Source: an uncultured Alistipes sp.
GTDB lineage: Bacteria > Bacteroidota > Bacteroidia > Bacteroidales > Rikenellaceae
Assembly: GCA_944326035.1 (NCBI GenBank)
Contig: CALVCS010000001.1
Location: forward strand, 82,922 to 146,921
Length of the DNA stretch: 64,000 nt
Direction: 5' to 3'
Part shown: positions 1-9,453 of the stretch, one piece after another
How the letters are laid out: every line of letters begins with the position of its first letter
Position numbering within the stretch: position 1 is the first letter of the stretch
Notes under the pieces: model-generated
Told to the model about the DNA's origin: nothing
Databases searched by the model: none
Seen by the model: only the letters and a program-made list of their open reading frames with translations
Made by a program: the position numbers and the translations under genes

Positions 1-83
1 GTTGCGATATTCTGGTTGCCGGCAACACGGTGTTCGGCTCGGAAGACCCGACCCGCACCATCGAACAACTGTTAAACGCATAG
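1..83 (+). CDS. rpe: Ribulose-phosphate 3-epimerase, C-terminal fragment (partial)
   Basis: Only the last 26 codons are inside the window, read from base 3 and ending in TAG at 81-83. The peptide runs CDILVAGNTVFGSEDP and then a short terminal helix. This matches the end of the TIM-barrel pentose-5-phosphate 3-epimerase, where a phosphate-binding loop of the form VAGxxVF is followed by a short helix. The enzyme interconverts ribulose 5-phosphate and xylulose 5-phosphate in the pentose phosphate pathway. The next gene starts 10 bases downstream, so the two may be cotranscribed. Identification rests on a short stretch and the rest of the gene is outside the window. Confidence 0.7.
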   Translation, partial: CDILVAGNTVFGSEDPTRTIEQLLNA

Positions 84-93
84 AAACACCCGC

Positions 94-2070
94 ATGATCT
101 CGATCGATAATCTGACGGTCAGCTTTGGAGGCTGGGATCTGTTCAGCGACATCTCTTTTCTGATCAACCCCAAAGACCGAATCGGGCTGGTCGGTAAAAA
201 CGGAGCCGGCAAATCGACCTTGTTGAAGGTGATTACCGGCGAACAACCCGCCACCCGCGGGGGCGTGTCGCGCAACGGAGACTGTACGATCGGCTACCTT
301 CCCCAACAGATGAAAGTGGCCGATACGACCACCCTGTTCGCCGAAACCGAAAAGGCCTTCGACGAGGTGCTCTCCCTGGAACGCCAAATTGCCGAGCTGA
401 CCGAACAAATCACTGTCCGTACCGACTACGAAAGTCCTGCCTACGAACAACTTCTGCACCGTCTGAACGACTGTACCGACCGCTATCACATCCTGGGCGG
501 AGAGAGTCGTCAGGCCGAAATCGAACGCACGCTGTTGGGACTGGGCTTCGAGCGTAAGGACTTCGACCGTCCCACCAGCCAGTTCAGCGGCGGATGGCGG
601 ATGCGTATCGAGCTGGCGAAGCTGCTGTTGAAACGTCCTTCGCTGTTTCTGCTGGACGAACCTACCAACCACCTCGATATCGAAAGCATCCAGTGGTTGG
701 AAAATTACCTCAAAGAGTACAACGGCGCCGTCATGGTCATCTCCCACGACCGCGCGTTTCTGGATAACGTCACCAACCGCACCATCGAACTCTCTCTGGG
801 CAAGGTCTACGACTATAAGGTACCTTACAGCCGCTATGTCGAACTGAGACGCGAACGACGGGCCCAGCAGATGGCCGCCTACGCCAATCAGCAAAAAATG
901 ATCGAACAGACCGAAGAGTTCATCGAACGTTTCCGCTACAAGCCCACCAAATCCAACCAGGTACAGTCGCGCATCAAACAGCTCGAAAAGATCGAACGCA
1001 TCGAGGTGGACGAAGAGGACGTCTCGACCCTCAACATCAAATTCCCGCCCGCTCCGCGTTCCGGCCAGATCGTGGTCGAAGCCAAAGAGGTCGGGAAAAG
1101 TTTCGGCGACAAACGGGTCTTTTCGGGAGCTTCGCTGGTGATCGAACGGGGCGAGAAAGTGGCGCTGGTCGGCCGCAACGGGGAGGGAAAAACCACCTTC
1201 GCCCGCATGGTGATCGGTCAACTGGAGCCCACCGAAGGAGAACTCCGGGTGGGCCACAACGTTCATATCGGCTACTTCGCCCAGAATCAGGATGACCTGA
1301 TGGAGGGCGACTTCACCGTCTTCGACACCCTCGACCGCGTAGCTGTCGGCGACGTCCGTACCCGTCTGCGCGACATCTTGGGGGCCTTTCTGTTCCGGGG
1401 CGAAGACATCGACAAAAAAGTCCGGGTCCTCTCCGGCGGCGAACGCTCCCGGCTGGCCATGGCCCGGCTGATGCTCGAACCCTATAACCTGCTGGTGCTG
1501 GACGAACCCACCAACCACATGGACATGCGGTCGAAAGACATTCTCAAAAACGCCCTTCAGAAATACGATGGCACGGTGATCGTCGTCTCCCACGACCGCG
1601 AATTTCTCGACGGCCTGGTCGACAAGGTGTATGAATTCCGCAACGGCCAGGTGAAAGAGTACCTGGGTGGCATCTACGACTTTTTGCAGGCCCGTCAGCT
1701 CAGTTCGATGCGCGAACTCGAGCAAAAGGAGAAAAACACGCCTTCGACGACCAACACCTCGGCCGCTTCCGGAACCGGCGCCAAGCCCCTCTCTGGCAAG
1801 GAAGAGTATGCCCGACGCCGGGAACAGGAAAAACAGCTGCGCAAGGCCGAACGCGAAGTGGAAAAGGCCGAAGAACAGATCATGTCGCTCGAAAAGCAAA
1901 TCGCCGAGATGGATCGCCAGATGGCCGATCCCCAGACCTATGGCATCGACCTGAGCGACGGCACGATCTACGCGCAATACAACCACCTCAAAGAGGAACT
2001 CACCCGACTCACCTACCGTTGGGAAGAACTCAGCATCGAACTCGACAACCTCCGGGAGTCGCAACAATAA
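94..2070 (+). CDS. ABC-F family ATP-binding protein (Uup/EttA type)
   Basis: A 658-residue soluble protein with two ABC nucleotide-binding domains in one chain and no membrane segments, as in the translation-linked ABC-F family. The first Walker A is GKNGAGKST at residues 34-42, with its Walker B/DEPTNHLD around residue 188. The second has GRNGEGKTT near 360, the signature LSGGERSRLA near 446 and DEPTNHMD near 470. The two domains are joined by a helical linker rich in R, K and E. The C-terminal tail (about 575-655) is a charged coiled coil like that of Uup-type members. ABC-F proteins bind ribosomes, and whether this one serves housekeeping or antibiotic protection cannot be told from sequence. 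The stop is 4 bases before rlmB. Confidence 0.93.
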   Translation: MISIDNLTVSFGGWDLFSDISFLINPKDRIGLVGKNGAGKSTLLKVITGEQPATRGGVSRNGDCTIGYLPQQMKVADTTTLFAETEKAFDEVLSLERQIAELTEQITVRTDYESPAYEQLLHRLNDCTDRYHILGGESRQAEIERTLLGLGFERKDFDRPTSQFSGGWRMRIELAKLLLKRPSLFLLDEPTNHLDIESIQWLENYLKEYNGAVMVISHDRAFLDNVTNRTIELSLGKVYDYKVPYSRYVELRRERRAQQMAAYANQQKMIEQTEEFIERFRYKPTKSNQVQSRIKQLEKIERIEVDEEDVSTLNIKFPPAPRSGQIVVEAKEVGKSFGDKRVFSGASLVIERGEKVALVGRNGEGKTTFARMVIGQLEPTEGELRVGHNVHIGYFAQNQDDLMEGDFTVFDTLDRVAVGDVRTRLRDILGAFLFRGEDIDKKVRVLSGGERSRLAMARLMLEPYNLLVLDEPTNHMDMRSKDILKNALQKYDGTVIVVSHDREFLDGLVDKVYEFRNGQVKEYLGGIYDFLQARQLSSMRELEQKEKNTPSTTNTSAASGTGAKPLSGKEEYARRREQEKQLRKAEREVEKAEEQIMSLEKQIAEMDRQMADPQTYGIDLSDGTIYAQYNHLKEELTRLTYRWEELSIELDNLRESQQ

Positions 2071-2074
2071 CCGC

Positions 2075-2818
2075 ATGATGGAGAAGAAAAATCTGATTTT
2101 CGGGCTGCGTCCCCTGATCGAAGCGATCGAAGCCGGCAAAACGTTCGAAAAAATCTACCTGAAAAAGGGTGCAGACGGCGTTCTGTTCAACGAGCTGGTC
2201 GCCCTGTGCAAACAGCACCGCATCCGGGAACAGTGGGTACCGGTCGAAAAGCTCAACTACCTGACCCGGGGAAATCACCAGGGTGCCGTGGGCGTCACCT
2301 CGGCCATCGAATATGTCGACGTCCACGAGATGCTCGATTCGGTTCCCGAAGGCGAAACCCCGCTGATCGTGCTGTTCGACGGCGTCACCGACGTCCGCAA
2401 CTTCGGAGCCATCGCCCGCAGCGCCGAATGTGCCGGAGCCCATGGACTGATCCTGCCGTTGAAAAATTCGGCCCCGGTCAATGCCGAAGCCATGAAAAGT
2501 TCAGCCGGAGCCCTGAGTCTGATTCCCGTCTGCCGGGTCGGCAGCCTGCGCAACACCCTGCGGATGCTGCAAAGCGAAGGGTTGCAGGTGGTCGGAGCCT
2601 CGGAAAAGAGTGATACGCTACTGTATGATGCCGATCTGACAGGCCCCACGGTCCTGGTCATGGGCAGCGAAGACACCGGCATCTCCAAAGAGGTGCTCAA
2701 ACTATGTGACAAACAGGTTTCGATTCCCATGTCGGGAACCATCGAATCGCTGAACGTCAGTGCGGCGGCCGCCGTCCTGTTGTTCGAAGTGGTGCGCCAA
2801 CGCAAAGAAACAATGTAA
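2075..2818 (+). CDS. rlmB: 23S rRNA 2'-O-methyltransferase, SpoU/TrmH family (RlmB-like)
   Basis: A 247-residue protein with an N-terminal substrate-binding domain (NLIFGLRPLIEAIEAGK...) and a C-terminal SPOUT knot. All three SpoU motifs are visible: NFGAIARSAECAGAHG, VMGSEDTGISKEVL and SLNVSAAAAVLLFE. RlmB methylates the ribose of G2251 in the peptidyl-transferase centre of 23S rRNA using SAM. The length and the N-terminal GLRPLIEAI motif fit RlmB better than TrmH. The start is the first of two adjacent ATG codons, 4 bases after the ABC-F stop, so the pair is likely one transcript. Confidence 0.88.
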   Translation: MMEKKNLIFGLRPLIEAIEAGKTFEKIYLKKGADGVLFNELVALCKQHRIREQWVPVEKLNYLTRGNHQGAVGVTSAIEYVDVHEMLDSVPEGETPLIVLFDGVTDVRNFGAIARSAECAGAHGLILPLKNSAPVNAEAMKSSAGALSLIPVCRVGSLRNTLRMLQSEGLQVVGASEKSDTLLYDADLTGPTVLVMGSEDTGISKEVLKLCDKQVSIPMSGTIESLNVSAAAAVLLFEVVRQRKETM

Positions 2819-2861
2819 CCCCCGGAGCGCGAGTTGCCTCCGGAACCGATTGATACAAATC

Positions 2862-3917
2862 ATGGAAGAAAGATACACCGAAGCGGTCGAGTTGCTGCGA
2901 CAGATGATTCGCATTCCCTCGATCAGTAAACAGGAAGCAGGAACGGCCGATCTGTTGGCCACCTTTTTGAGCGACCACGGCGTGCCCGTACACCGTCGCA
3001 AAAACAACGTCTGGGCCTTCAACCGCTATTATGATCCGGCCCGCCCGACCATTCTGCTCAACTCCCACCACGATACCGTAAAACCCAACAGCGGGTATAC
3101 CCGCGATCCCTTTTCGCCCGATATCGAGGGCGACCGTCTCTACGGGCTGGGCAGCAACGATGCCGGAGCCAGCGGGGTTTCCTTATTGGAAACCTTCCTG
3201 TATTTCTATGACCGCAAAGATCTGAAATACAACCTCTGTGTGGCCATCACCGCCGAAGAGGAAAACAGCGGTTCCGACGGGCTGGAATTGATTATCCCGG
3301 AGTTGGGTCCGATCGAGTTCGCCATCGTGGGTGAACCCACCCTGATGCAGCTGGCCATCGCCGAACGGGGTCTGATGGTCCTCGACTGTACCGCCCACGG
3401 CAAGGCCGGTCATGCCGCCCGCGAAGAGGGTGACAATGCCATCTATAAAGCCATTCGGGATATCGAATGGTTCCGCACGTTCCGTTTTCCGAAAGTGTCC
3501 GAACTGTTCGGCGCCGTCAAAATGAGCGTCACGATCATTCAGGCCGGCACCCAACACAATGTCGTCCCGGCCGAATGCCATTTCACGGTCGATGTCCGGG
3601 TTACCGACCGCTACACCAACGAAGAGGTGCTGGAGATCATTCGGGAACATGTGGCCTGCGACGTCAAACCCCGCTCGACCCGTCTCAAGCCCTCAAGCAT
3701 CGACCCCGCTCACCCCATCGTTCAGGCCGGTCTGGCCCTGGGACGAACCACCTACGGATCGCCGACCACCTCGGATCAGGCGCTGCTGGACGTTCCGTCG
3801 CTCAAGCTGGGGGTCGGCGACAGCGCTCGTAGCCACATGGCCGACGAATATGTCCACCTGAGCGAGATCCGCGAAGGCATCGACCTCTACATCCGCATGC
3901 TGTCCGCCATTTTATAA
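2862..3917 (+). CDS. argE: M20-family deacetylase, acetylornithine/N-acyl-citrulline deacetylase type
   Basis: A 351-residue zinc peptidase-fold enzyme. Metal ligands and catalytic residues of the M20 family are visible: HHDTV (H70 region), GSNDAGA, the catalytic pair in AEEENSG, and GEPT. The C-terminal histidine lies in SHMADEYV. An insert starting near GLMVLDCTAHGKAGHAA is the dimerisation (lid) domain. The enzyme removes the acyl group in arginine biosynthesis. In Bacteroidetes this step can act on acyl-citrulline rather than acetylornithine, which the sequence does not decide. The open frame extends back into rlmB, but the ATG at 2862 gives the normal N-terminus. argH follows, supporting the arginine role. 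Confidence 0.85.
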   Translation: MEERYTEAVELLRQMIRIPSISKQEAGTADLLATFLSDHGVPVHRRKNNVWAFNRYYDPARPTILLNSHHDTVKPNSGYTRDPFSPDIEGDRLYGLGSNDAGASGVSLLETFLYFYDRKDLKYNLCVAITAEEENSGSDGLELIIPELGPIEFAIVGEPTLMQLAIAERGLMVLDCTAHGKAGHAAREEGDNAIYKAIRDIEWFRTFRFPKVSELFGAVKMSVTIIQAGTQHNVVPAECHFTVDVRVTDRYTNEEVLEIIREHVACDVKPRSTRLKPSSIDPAHPIVQAGLALGRTTYGSPTTSDQALLDVPSLKLGVGDSARSHMADEYVHLSEIREGIDLYIRMLSAIL

Positions 3918-3985
3918 CAGCCGCCAACGATGCGGAGCCGAAACTGACCTTTTTAAATCGAATCTATCGAAAACATCCTATAACC

Positions 3986-5317
3986 ATGAAACTTTGGCAA
4001 AAAAACAGCGACGCCAACCAGGCGGTGGATACCTTTACCGTCGGACGCGATCGCGAAATGGATCTCTATCTGGCCGAAGCCGATGTCCTCGGTTCGCTGG
4101 CCCATACCCGTATGCTCAATTCGATCGGACTGCTTTCCGATGACGATCTCGCAAAGGTACAACAGGGCCTCAAGGCCATCTATCACGAGATCAAGGAGGG
4201 TCGCTTTACCATCGAACCCGGGGTGGAAGATGTCCACTCACAGGTCGAATTTCTGCTGACCGAACGCATGGGCGAAGCCGGCAAGAAAATCCATAGCGGC
4301 CGCTCGCGCAACGACCAGGTGCTGGTCGACCTACGTATTTTCCTGCGCGCCCAGATTCGGGACCTGGTGGATGATGTCAAAGAGCTGTTCGACACCCTGC
4401 AAGAGCTCTCCGAAAAGTATAAAGATATTCTGATGCCGGGGTATACCCATTTGCAAATCGCCATGCCGTCCTCCTTCGGTTTGTGGCTCGGCGCCTACGC
4501 CGAAAGCCTGGTGGACGATACCGAAATGCTGCACGCCGCCTATCGCATCTGCAATAAAAACCCGTTGGGTTCGGCCGCCGGATACGGCTCCTCCTTCCCG
4601 CTCAACCGCACGATGACCACGCGGCTGTTGGGCTTCGACACCCTCAGCTACAACGTGGTCTACGCCCAGATGGGACGGGGCAAAACTGAACGGATCATGG
4701 CGCAGGCCATGTCATCCGTGGCCGCTACCCTGGCCAAACTGGCCATGGACAACACCCTGTTCCTCAACCAGAATTTCGGGTTTATCTCCTACCCGGCCGA
4801 ACTGACCACCGGCTCGAGCATCATGCCTCACAAGAAAAATCCGGATGTTTGGGAAATTATCCGCGGGAAATGCAACCTGATCGCCGCCCTGCCCAACCAG
4901 ATCACCATGCTGACCACCAACCTTCCCACGGGATATCATCGAGATCTGCAGCTCCTCAAAGAGGTGCTCTTCCCGGCCATCGCCGATCTGCGCAGCTGTC
5001 TGCATATGGCCCGTTACATGCTCCAACATCTGAGCGTCAAGACCGATATTCTCAACGACAGCAAATACGACTATCTGTTCAGCGTGGAGGTCGTCAACCG
5101 GATGGTTCTCGAAGGAGTTCCCTTCCGCGAAGCTTACCGCAAAGTCGGCCTCGACATCGAAAACGGCACCTTCCATGCCGAACACAAGGTACACCACACC
5201 CATGAAGGCAGTATCGGGAACCTGTGCACCGCCGAAATCCGCGCCTTGATGGAGGCGATTCTGGCAAAATTCCATTTCGAACAGGTCCTGCAGGCCGAAG
5301 CCGAACTGGTTAAATAA
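3986..5317 (+). CDS. argH: Argininosuccinate lyase
   Basis: A 443-residue member of the fumarase/aspartase superfamily that cleaves argininosuccinate into arginine and fumarate, the last step of arginine synthesis. The superfamily signature GSSIMPHKKNPD is at residues 276-287 and includes the catalytic-loop serine. The N-terminal substrate-binding segment HSGRSRNDQV and the TxxGYTHLQ-like stretch (PGYTHLQIAMP) with the catalytic histidine are also present. It lies 68 bases after the deacetylase gene in the same direction, forming an arginine pair. A strong terminator follows. Confidence 0.96.
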   Translation: MKLWQKNSDANQAVDTFTVGRDREMDLYLAEADVLGSLAHTRMLNSIGLLSDDDLAKVQQGLKAIYHEIKEGRFTIEPGVEDVHSQVEFLLTERMGEAGKKIHSGRSRNDQVLVDLRIFLRAQIRDLVDDVKELFDTLQELSEKYKDILMPGYTHLQIAMPSSFGLWLGAYAESLVDDTEMLHAAYRICNKNPLGSAAGYGSSFPLNRTMTTRLLGFDTLSYNVVYAQMGRGKTERIMAQAMSSVAATLAKLAMDNTLFLNQNFGFISYPAELTTGSSIMPHKKNPDVWEIIRGKCNLIAALPNQITMLTTNLPTGYHRDLQLLKEVLFPAIADLRSCLHMARYMLQHLSVKTDILNDSKYDYLFSVEVVNRMVLEGVPFREAYRKVGLDIENGTFHAEHKVHHTHEGSIGNLCTAEIRALMEAILAKFHFEQVLQAEAELVK

Positions 5318-5354
5318 ACCGATACCGCTCCAACTGCGCTTTTCGATCGCATCC

Positions 5355-5390
5355 AACAGGACGTTGCCGCAAGGCAGCGCCTGTTTTTAT
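5355..5390 (+). terminator. Rho-independent terminator after argH
   Basis: AACAGG-ACGT-TGCC pairs with GGCA-GCG-CCTGTT around a GCAA tetraloop, with a small internal bulge, followed by a run of T. It ends the arginine gene group before the GH3 promoter. Confidence 0.8.
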
Positions 5391-5401
5391 TTGGATTTTC
5401 G

Positions 5402-5409
5402 TATCTTTG
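5402..5409 (+). promoter_or_regulatory. Bacteroidetes -7 promoter element for the GH3 gene
   Basis: TATCTTTG fits the Bacteroidetes -7 consensus TAnnTTTG exactly. It lies just after the argH terminator. No convincing -33 TTG is seen at the usual distance. Its position also shows that the upstream ATG at 5411, only two bases away, cannot be the start of the GH3 gene. Confidence 0.6.
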
Positions 5410-5509
5410 AATGGTTCGGTCCGGATCAACAGGCCTGCCGGCTGCTGTCTACACGTACTCCATCCGCCGGTCCAACAAACTTTTACTAATGAACCAAACT
5501 CTGTCTACG

Positions 5510-7705
5510 ATGAAGCACCGTCTGCTCTCCGCCACACTGCTCAGTTTGAGTCTGCTGGGTGGTCTATCGGCCACCTATGCCGCACAACCTGCCCACACAC
5601 CGATCTATCTCGATGCGAATCGCCCGATCGAGGAACGGGTCGAAGATGCCCTGTCCCGCATGACCCTCGAAGAAAAAGTCGCCATGTGTCATGCCCAATC
5701 GAAGTTCAGTTCGGCCGGTGTACCCCGTCTCGGGATTCCCGAAATCTGGATGACCGATGGCCCGCACGGTATCCGCATGGAAAAGCTGTGGGACGAATGG
5801 GCCGATGCCCAATGGTCCAACGACTCGTGTACGGCCTTCCCGGCCCTGACCTGCCTGGCCGCGACGTGGAATCCGACCATGGCCAATACCTATGGGCAAG
5901 CCATCGGCGAAGAGGCCCGCTACCGTAACAAAGCCGTTCTGCTCGGTCCCGGGGTCAACATCTATCGCCTCCCGCTCAACGGCCGCAATTTCGAATACAT
6001 GGGAGAAGATCCTTTCCTCGCTTCGAAAATGGTCGTTCCCTACATCCACGGCGTACAACGGAACGGCGTAGCCACCTGTGTCAAACACTTTGCCCTGAAC
6101 AACCAGGAGATCGACCGCGAATTCGTCAACGTGATTGTCGACGACCGGGCGCTCCACGAGATCTATCTGCCGGCCTTCAAAGCCGCCGTTCAAGAAGGGG
6201 GAACCTGGGCCATCATGGGCGCCTACAACCGATACAAGGATCAGTTCTGCTGCCACAACCAATACCTGCTCAACGACATTCTCAAAGGCGATTGGGCCTT
6301 CGACGGTGTCGTTATCTCGGACTGGGGAGGAACTCACAACACCCAGCAAGCCGCCTACAACGGCCTCGACATCGAAATGGGCACCTGGACCGACGGCTTA
6401 GCCTGGAGTTGGAGCAATGCCTACGACAAATATTTTCTGGCCCAACCGTTTCTGATCCAGTTAAAAAAGGGCGAAATCGACGAAAAGGTCGTGGATGAAA
6501 AAGTACGGCGGATCCTGCGTCTGACCTTCCGCACCACGATGAATCCCCACCGACCCTACGGCTCCTTCGCCACGGAAGAACATGCGTTGACCGCCCGCCG
6601 TATTGCACAAGAAGGCATCGTCCTGTTGAAAAACGAAGGCAATCTGTTGCCTCTTGACCCCAAACAGCCGCGGAAAATACTGGTCGTAGGCGAAAATGCC
6701 AAACAGATGATGACCAGCGGAGGCGGCAGCTCTGAGCTGAAAGTCAAACACGAAGTATTGCCGTGGGAAGGTATCCAAAACTACTTCGGCGATCAGGCCC
6801 AGATCTCCTATGAGGAAGGGTACAGCCTCAATCCGGCCGTCAATCGCCATGCGCTGCGCCAACAAGCCGCCGAAGCGGCTGCGCAGGCCGATGTAGTGCT
6901 CTTTGTGGGCGGACTGAACAAAAAGGATAATCAGGACTGCGAGGCGTCCGACCGACGCAGCTATGAGCTTCCGTATGAACAGAATGAGCTCATTGCAGCC
7001 TTGCGTCAGGCCAATCCGAACCTGGTGGTGATCCTGATCAGCGGCAATGCCGTCGCCATGCCCTGGGTCGATCAGGTACCGACCATTGTGCAAGCCTGGT
7101 ATGGTGGCTCTGAAGCGGGAAATGCCCTGGCCTCGATCCTGGCCGGTGAAGTCAACCCTTCGGGCAAACTGCCCTTCACCTTCCCGGTTCGGCTCGAAGA
7201 TAATGCCGCCATCGCCTTGGAGGCCTACCCCGGAAATGGAAAAGATGTCGAATACAAAGAGGGGATCTTCGTCGGGTATCGTTGGCACGATCGCCAGAAA
7301 ATCGAACCTTTATTCTGTTTCGGACACGGGTTGAGCTACACCACCTTCGAATACGGTCCGGCCCGTCTGAACCGCCGACAGATGAATCCCCGCGATTCGA
7401 TCACCCTGAGCGTATCGGTTCGCAACAGCGGCTCACGCTCCGGCGCTGAAGTCGTCCAACTCTACCTCTGCGACAAGAAATCGTCCCTGCCTCGCCCCCT
7501 CAAAGAGCTGAAGGGGTTCCGCAAAGTCGTGCTGGAACCGGGCGAAGAGCAGACGGTCACATTTACGATCGACGCCCAAGCCCTGAGCTACTACGACGAC
7601 CGTCAACAGACCTGGGTCGCTGAACCTGGCCAGTTCGAAGCGTGGGTCGGAGCCTCGTCGGAAGATATCCGCAGCCGGGCTTCGTTCGAACTCACCGACG
7701 AATGA
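5510..7705 (+). CDS. Glycoside hydrolase family 3 beta-glycosidase, exported
   Basis: About 731 residues. The chosen ATG begins a clean signal peptide (MKHRLLSATLLSLSLLGG...TYA|AQ). An in-frame ATG at 5489 would add seven residues. The N-terminal (alpha/beta)8 domain carries the GH3 nucleophile in GVVISDWGG (D271 from this start). The second alpha/beta sandwich begins around residue 365 (GIVLLKNEGNLLPL). A C-terminal fibronectin-III-like domain starts near SITLSVSVRNSGSRSGAEVVQLYL. Likely substrates are beta-glucosides or beta-xylosides. The exact specificity cannot be read from sequence. The isomerase gene follows 122 bases downstream. Confidence 0.92.
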   Translation: MKHRLLSATLLSLSLLGGLSATYAAQPAHTPIYLDANRPIEERVEDALSRMTLEEKVAMCHAQSKFSSAGVPRLGIPEIWMTDGPHGIRMEKLWDEWADAQWSNDSCTAFPALTCLAATWNPTMANTYGQAIGEEARYRNKAVLLGPGVNIYRLPLNGRNFEYMGEDPFLASKMVVPYIHGVQRNGVATCVKHFALNNQEIDREFVNVIVDDRALHEIYLPAFKAAVQEGGTWAIMGAYNRYKDQFCCHNQYLLNDILKGDWAFDGVVISDWGGTHNTQQAAYNGLDIEMGTWTDGLAWSWSNAYDKYFLAQPFLIQLKKGEIDEKVVDEKVRRILRLTFRTTMNPHRPYGSFATEEHALTARRIAQEGIVLLKNEGNLLPLDPKQPRKILVVGENAKQMMTSGGGSSELKVKHEVLPWEGIQNYFGDQAQISYEEGYSLNPAVNRHALRQQAAEAAAQADVVLFVGGLNKKDNQDCEASDRRSYELPYEQNELIAALRQANPNLVVILISGNAVAMPWVDQVPTIVQAWYGGSEAGNALASILAGEVNPSGKLPFTFPVRLEDNAAIALEAYPGNGKDVEYKEGIFVGYRWHDRQKIEPLFCFGHGLSYTTFEYGPARLNRRQMNPRDSITLSVSVRNSGSRSGAEVVQLYLCDKKSSLPRPLKELKGFRKVVLEPGEEQTVTFTIDAQALSYYDDRQQTWVAEPGQFEAWVGASSEDIRSRASFELTDE

Positions 7706-7827
7706 ACGAACAATTCCCTATGAAGGTGTGCTGGTGAAACGAGATTTCCCGACCCGCAACGAGCTGAGAATTTGATTTCCCCGGGACCCAAACACAAACG
7801 AATTCTTACTAACTTAAACGACATAAA

Positions 7828-9252
7828 ATGATGCAACAACAAGTAAAAGTGGGTCTTTTCGGCATCGGGCTGAATACCTACTGGGGACAGTTCGAAGGGC
7901 TGCTCGACCGTCTCGAAGGTTATCGACGCCAGATTGCCGACCGCTTAGGCCAGGAACACATAGAGGTGATCGATGCCGGTATGGTCGACGAACCGACCAA
8001 AGCGGAAGCCGCCGCCGAGCTTCTGCAAGCCAACCATGTAGAACTGGTTTTCCTCTACATATCGACCTATGCCCTCTCCTCGACCGTCTTGCCGGTGGTC
8101 CGTCGCCTGGGGGTCCCGGTCATCATCCTCAACCTGCAACCCACCGCAGCCATCGACTACGACAGCCTCAACGCCATGGGCGACCGAGGCCGAATGACCG
8201 GCGAATGGCTGGCCCATTGCCAGGCTTGTTCCGTTCCCGAAGTGGCCTGTGTGTTCAACCGTCTGGGACTGCGTTATGAGATCGTCACGGGCTACCTGGA
8301 CGACCCCGTCGCCTGGCGAGAAGTCGAAGGCTGGGTCGAAGCGGCTCGTGTAGCCCACGCCCTGCGCCACAACCGCATGGGAGTGCTGGGCCACTACTAT
8401 TGCGGCATGTTGGACGTGTATACCGATCTGACCAAAATGGCCGGGGTATTCGGCACCCACTTCGAATTATTGGAAATGTGCCAACTCAAAGACCTGCGCG
8501 ACAACGTCACCCCGGCCGAAGTAGCGGCCAAACTGGAAGAGTTCCGCACGACCTTCGAGGTCTCCCCCGAGTGCGAACCGCAGGAGCTGGAACGGGCGGC
8601 CCGTACGTCGGTCGCTCTCGACAAGCTGGTCGCCCAGAACGATCTGGGATCGATGGCCTATTATTATGAAGGGGTCAACGGCAACGATTACGAAAATATC
8701 GTCACCTCGGTGATCGCCGGCAACACTCTCCTGACGGGTCGCAATATTCCGGTCGCCGGCGAATGCGAGGTCAAAAATGCCCAGGCCATGAAAATCATGG
8801 CCGAATTCGGAGCGGGAGGTTCGTTCTCGGAACCCTATGCCATGGATTTCGAAGACGACGTCGTGCTGTGGGGCCACGATGGCCCGGCCCACTTTGCCAT
8901 CGCCGAAGGGCGTGTCGGCCTGGTCCCCCTACCCGTCTACCACGGCAAACCAGGCAAAGGTCTCTCGATTCAGATGACCGTCAAACACGGCCCTGTCACC
9001 CTGCTTTCGGTGGTCGAAGGTCACGACGGCATCTTCCTGCTAGTCGCCGAAGGGGAATCGGTGCCGGGCAAAGTGCTCCAAATCGGAAACACCAACAGTC
9101 GTTACCGCTTCTCCATCGGAGCCCGCGCCTTCATGGACGCCTGGTCCAAAGCCGGCCCCGCACACCACTGCGCCATCGGAACCGGTCATCTGGCACATAA
9201 AATAGAAAAATTAGCCTTTTTATTGTCGATTCCGGTGGTAAAAATATCCTGA
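7828..9252 (+). CDS. L-fucose/L-arabinose isomerase-fold sugar isomerase
   Basis: A 474-residue protein of the L-fucose/L-arabinose isomerase superfamily. The four metal ligands of AraA appear conserved: E312 (AGECE), E335 (GSFSEPY), H350 (WGHDGPAHF) and the histidine pair at 446-447 ([12 protein letters not shown]). They fall at almost the same positions as in E. coli AraA (306, 333, 350, 450). The N-terminal Rossmann-like part ([17 protein letters not shown]) is more divergent than in classic AraA, so L-arabinose is only one possible substrate. No sugar kinase or epimerase is adjacent. A strong terminator follows. Confidence is high for the fold and low for the substrate. Confidence 0.75.
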   Translation: MMQQQVKVGLFGIGLNTYWGQFEGLLDRLEGYRRQIADRLGQEHIEVIDAGMVDEPTKAEAAAELLQANHVELVFLYISTYALSSTVLPVVRRLGVPVIILNLQPTAAIDYDSLNAMGDRGRMTGEWLAHCQACSVPEVACVFNRLGLRYEIVTGYLDDPVAWREVEGWVEAARVAHALRHNRMGVLGHYYCGMLDVYTDLTKMAGVFGTHFELLEMCQLKDLRDNVTPAEVAAKLEEFRTTFEVSPECEPQELERAARTSVALDKLVAQNDLGSMAYYYEGVNGNDYENIVTSVIAGNTLLTGRNIPVAGECEVKNAQAMKIMAEFGAGGSFSEPYAMDFEDDVVLWGHDGPAHFAIAEGRVGLVPLPVYHGKPGKGLSIQMTVKHGPVTLLSVVEGHDGIFLLVAEGESVPGKVLQIGNTNSRYRFSIGARAFMDAWSKAGPAHHCAIGTGHLAHKIEKLAFLLSIPVVKIS

Positions 9253-9282
9253 TCGACTGATTCTTACTGATCATCCAATCTG

Positions 9283-9325
9283 ACAAAAGGTTTTGCCCGA
9301 GAAGCAAAACCTTTTGTTTTTCAGA
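9283..9325 (+). terminator. Rho-independent terminator after the isomerase gene
   Basis: A perfect 14-bp stem, ACAAAAGGTTTTGC (9283-9296) with GCAAAACCTTTTGT (9304-9317), is followed by a T-rich stretch. Confidence 0.88.
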
Positions 9326-9453
9326 CATATAGTTCTTTAAGACACGCTCTTTCTCCATTCTGAAAAACGAGCCTTGTAAAATAATGCTTAACAGAATGTT
9401 TTCTTATCTTAAAATTCTATCGTACCTTAGCCCTCTCTTTAAAAAGTTCGTAT

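Noticed and set aside
5411..5488. Upstream ATG at 5411 as start of the GH3 gene
   Set aside because: It is two bases from the -7 promoter box, so it would not be in the transcript, and it would bury the signal peptide.
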